This document shows positions 62,584 through 64,000 of a stretch of 64,000 nucleotides of DNA, in pieces. The notes beneath the pieces are model-generated. The model made no database searches and was not told the DNA's origin. It was given only the letters and a program-made list of their open reading frames with translations. Source of the DNA: Streptomyces sp. CC0208 (GTDB taxonomy: Bacteria; Actinomycetota; Actinomycetes; Streptomycetales; Streptomycetaceae); NCBI RefSeq assembly GCF_003443735.1, contig NZ_CP031969.1:5146001-5210000 (forward strand), read 5' to 3'. How positions within the stretch are numbered: position 1 is the first letter of the stretch; each line of letters begins with the position of its first letter. A program made the translations under genes and the position numbers.

Positions 62584-63273
62584 TCAGGCCCGGCGCCGCC
62601 TGACGACGAGGTAACCGCCGGCCGCCACCAGCGCGGCCGCGGCCCCCGAGAGCAGGCCGACAGGAGCGCCGTTGCCGGTCTCCGCGAGGTCACCGGTGGA
62701 ACCCTGCGCGGAAGCGGAGGAGGACACCGACGGGGAGGCCCCGGGCTCGGTGGACGCGCCGGCGGACTCACTGGGCCCGGCGCTCGGGGAGGCGGACTCG
62801 TCCGAGCCGGGAGTGCCGGAGGGCGACGCCGTCGGCGTGGCCGTCGTACCGCCGCCGCCTTCCTCGTCCTCGCAGTCCGTCCAGAACACCTTGTGCTTGG
62901 CGGCGCCCTTCTCTCCGTCGAAGTTCCAGAACAGCTTGTAGTGACCGTCGGGCAGCGACAGGTCCTCCGTACGGCCGTGGCCGTCGGAGTCCAGCGTGAT
63001 CTCGCCGGACTTCACGGTCTCGCCCTTGACGTCGGCCGTCGGGGCCCAGGCCTCGATGTGCCAGTCGACCTCCTGGACGGCGTCGAAGCCGAAGGCGTCG
63101 AGATAGAAGGTGCAGACGTGCGGCTCGTTCTTGCGGAGCTCTTCGCCGGTGGTGGCGTCGTGGATCTTCACGGTGCCGTTGTCACCCGGAGGGGTGGCGT
63201 GGGCGACCGGGGCGACCAGGAAGGCCGCCGAGGCGACGGCGGACAGGACGCCGAAGCGGGTGCGGGTACGCAT
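62584..63273 (-). CDS. LAETG-anchored surface protein (sortase substrate)
   Basis: A 229-residue secreted protein. The signal peptide is MRTRTRFGVLSAVASAAFLV with cleavage near AHA-TPPG (about 26). A beta-sandwich domain (about 28-130, HVCTFYLDAFGFDAVQEVDW; two Cys, HVC and TDC) precedes a Ser/Pro/Thr-rich stalk (about 135-190), suitable for O-mannosylation. The C-terminus is a sorting signal: DLAETGNGAPVGLLSG, a hydrophobic helix and RRRR. LAxTG is the motif preferred by class E sortases of Streptomyces. ATG 63273 is used; ATG 63288 would add five residues. Binding partner unknown. Confidence 0.9.
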   Translation of the reverse strand: MRTRTRFGVLSAVASAAFLVAPVAHATPPGDNGTVKIHDATTGEELRKNEPHVCTFYLDAFGFDAVQEVDWHIEAWAPTADVKGETVKSGEITLDSDGHGRTEDLSLPDGHYKLFWNFDGEKGAAKHKVFWTDCEDEEGGGGTTATPTASPSGTPGSDESASPSAGPSESAGASTEPGASPSVSSSASAQGSTGDLAETGNGAPVGLLSGAAAALVAAGGYLVVRRRRA

Positions 63274-63343
63274 GGGGCAGTAGTCCATCTTCGAGAGTGA
63301 AACGGGAAGATGTGGAGGGTGTGGCTCAGCATCCAGGTGTGAC

Positions 63344-63384
63344 TGACCTCCGGTCAATCACGAACAGAGAACACTCAGGTTCTC
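63344..63384. promoter_or_regulatory. Two inverted repeats upstream of the LAETG gene
   Basis: TGACC-TCC-GGTCA (63344-63356) and GAGAAC-ACTCAG-GTTCTC (63367-63384) both have perfect arms. They lie 70-110 bp upstream of the LAETG start and just downstream of the next gene's stop, so they could be operator sites. Regulators are unknown. Confidence 0.45.
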
Positions 63385-63411
63385 CACAGAAGCAGTGAAC
63401 GGCGAAAGTCG

Positions 63412-63915
63412 TCAGATGGTCACGAAAGCCGCCGTGAGCAGTGCGATTCCCGACCCCGCCAGCACCCACGCGAACCGGGTCCTGCGCAGTCCGCCCGCCA
63501 CGACCACCGACGCCAGCAGCAGCGCCCCGCCCATCGGCACCCACGCGTACAGCACCCCGGCCCGCCCCGACAGCACGACCTCGGCGCTGCCGGGCTTCAC
63601 CACGACCGGGTAGGTCCGGCCCTTGCGCACCGCCACCGTCTTCTCGATGACGACCCGGTCCCGCGCCACGGACCCGTGCGACAACGGCGTGTACGGGCCG
63701 CTGCACACCTCCCGCGCGCACCGGGCCACCTCGATCGTGCCGTGCTCCCGCCCCTTGGTCAGCATCACGTACTGCGCGCTGCCCCAGGACGCCCACACCC
63801 CCGCGACCAGGATCAGCAGCGCGACCACACCCATCGACGCGAGCCGTCCGAACCGCAGCGCGGCGAGCGAGGCCCGGCGGGAGGTGAGGGTCGTGGCAGG
63901 CATGGCCGGGATCAT
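63412..63915 (-). CDS. Membrane protein of unknown function
   Basis: A 167-residue protein with a first membrane helix (about 27-45, MGVVALLILVAGVWASWGSA), an external domain of about 70 residues with two Cys (ARCAREVCSG, possible disulphide), and two closing helices (about 122-140 and 149-166). The external part contains VVIEKTVAVRKGRTYPVVVK, beta-rich. ATG 63915 and ATG 63903 are both possible; neither has a clear ribosome-binding site. No family recognised. It may share a transcript with the LAETG gene. Confidence 0.82.
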   Translation of the reverse strand: MIPAMPATTLTSRRASLAALRFGRLASMGVVALLILVAGVWASWGSAQYVMLTKGREHGTIEVARCAREVCSGPYTPLSHGSVARDRVVIEKTVAVRKGRTYPVVVKPGSAEVVLSGRAGVLYAWVPMGGALLLASVVVAGGLRRTRFAWVLAGSGIALLTAAFVTI

Positions 63916-64000
63916 TGGCCATGGCCCTGCGCGGGGTCAACTCGGGTCCGGCGGACCGGCGGACAAGTCAGGAGTTGTACGTGCTTTGCGCCCGCTCCAG
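63916..64000. other. Window end, no gene seen
   Basis: 85 bp upstream of the membrane protein; no conserved coding frame could be supported in this short edge. Confidence 0.4.

Overview
The window is a stretch of high-GC actinobacterial chromosome, almost certainly from a Streptomyces species. The reasons are very strong G/C preference at third codon positions, frequent GTG starts, ATGA/GTGA stop-start overlaps, and marker genes such as an SsgA-like sporulation protein, SepX, RpfB and a Tricorn protease homologue. It looks like conserved core chromosome. I found no integrase, transposase, phage gene, CRISPR array or rRNA. From memory, the order ppc, desaturase, galK-E-T, ABC-F, ispE, rsmA, rpfB, tatD, rsmI, pmt, two PBPs, ssgE matches one part of the S. 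coelicolor map.

Layout. 0-8 kb: end of a penicillin acylase gene, then 5-FCL diverging from galU-glp(moeA)-moaC-moaB-rimJ-sepX, a gephyrin-like divisome locus with Moco genes inserted, then tRNA-Ala(CGC). 8-14 kb: GNAT, exonuclease III, a MerR regulator diverging from a flavin monooxygenase-hydrolase-SDR operon, and a small charged protein. 14-20 kb: Tricorn homologue diverging from a TetR-MMPL transporter pair across palindromic operators. 20-28 kb: GNAT, YbaK deacylase, EamA exporter, then an ABC transporter translationally coupled to a Tat-exported beta-propeller/phosphoesterase. 28-33 kb: a minus-strand run of a CbiM/NikM-Q-O type metal importer (Nur-like box upstream), ohrR, ohr and a serine hydrolase.

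33-47 kb: ssgE, two tandem penicillin-binding proteins, protein O-mannosyltransferase, rsmI, a zinc-ribbon protein, TatD, RpfB, rsmA, ispE, ABC-F and a response regulator lacking the phospho-acceptor Asp. 47-49.5 kb: a 277-bp block of nested perfect inverted repeats, then a small membrane protein and an SGLT-type sodium/sugar symporter. 49.5-53 kb: galTEK, divergent from the symporter. 53-64 kb: membrane protein, GNAT, LuxR-type regulator, a MarR regulator diverging from trans-aconitate methyltransferase across tandem perfect operators, a shortened VOC protein, CsbD, two Cys-rich CPCC paralogues, a desaturase-TetR operon, ppc, an LAETG surface protein and a membrane protein.

The main themes are cell division and envelope (Glp/SepX, SsgE, PBPs, Pmt, RpfB, sortase substrate), galactose use (symporter plus Leloir enzymes), metal and peroxide homeostasis (importer, OhrR/Ohr), and several small regulator-plus-target modules whose operators can be read directly. 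All functional assignments rest on motifs and family knowledge; no database search was run.
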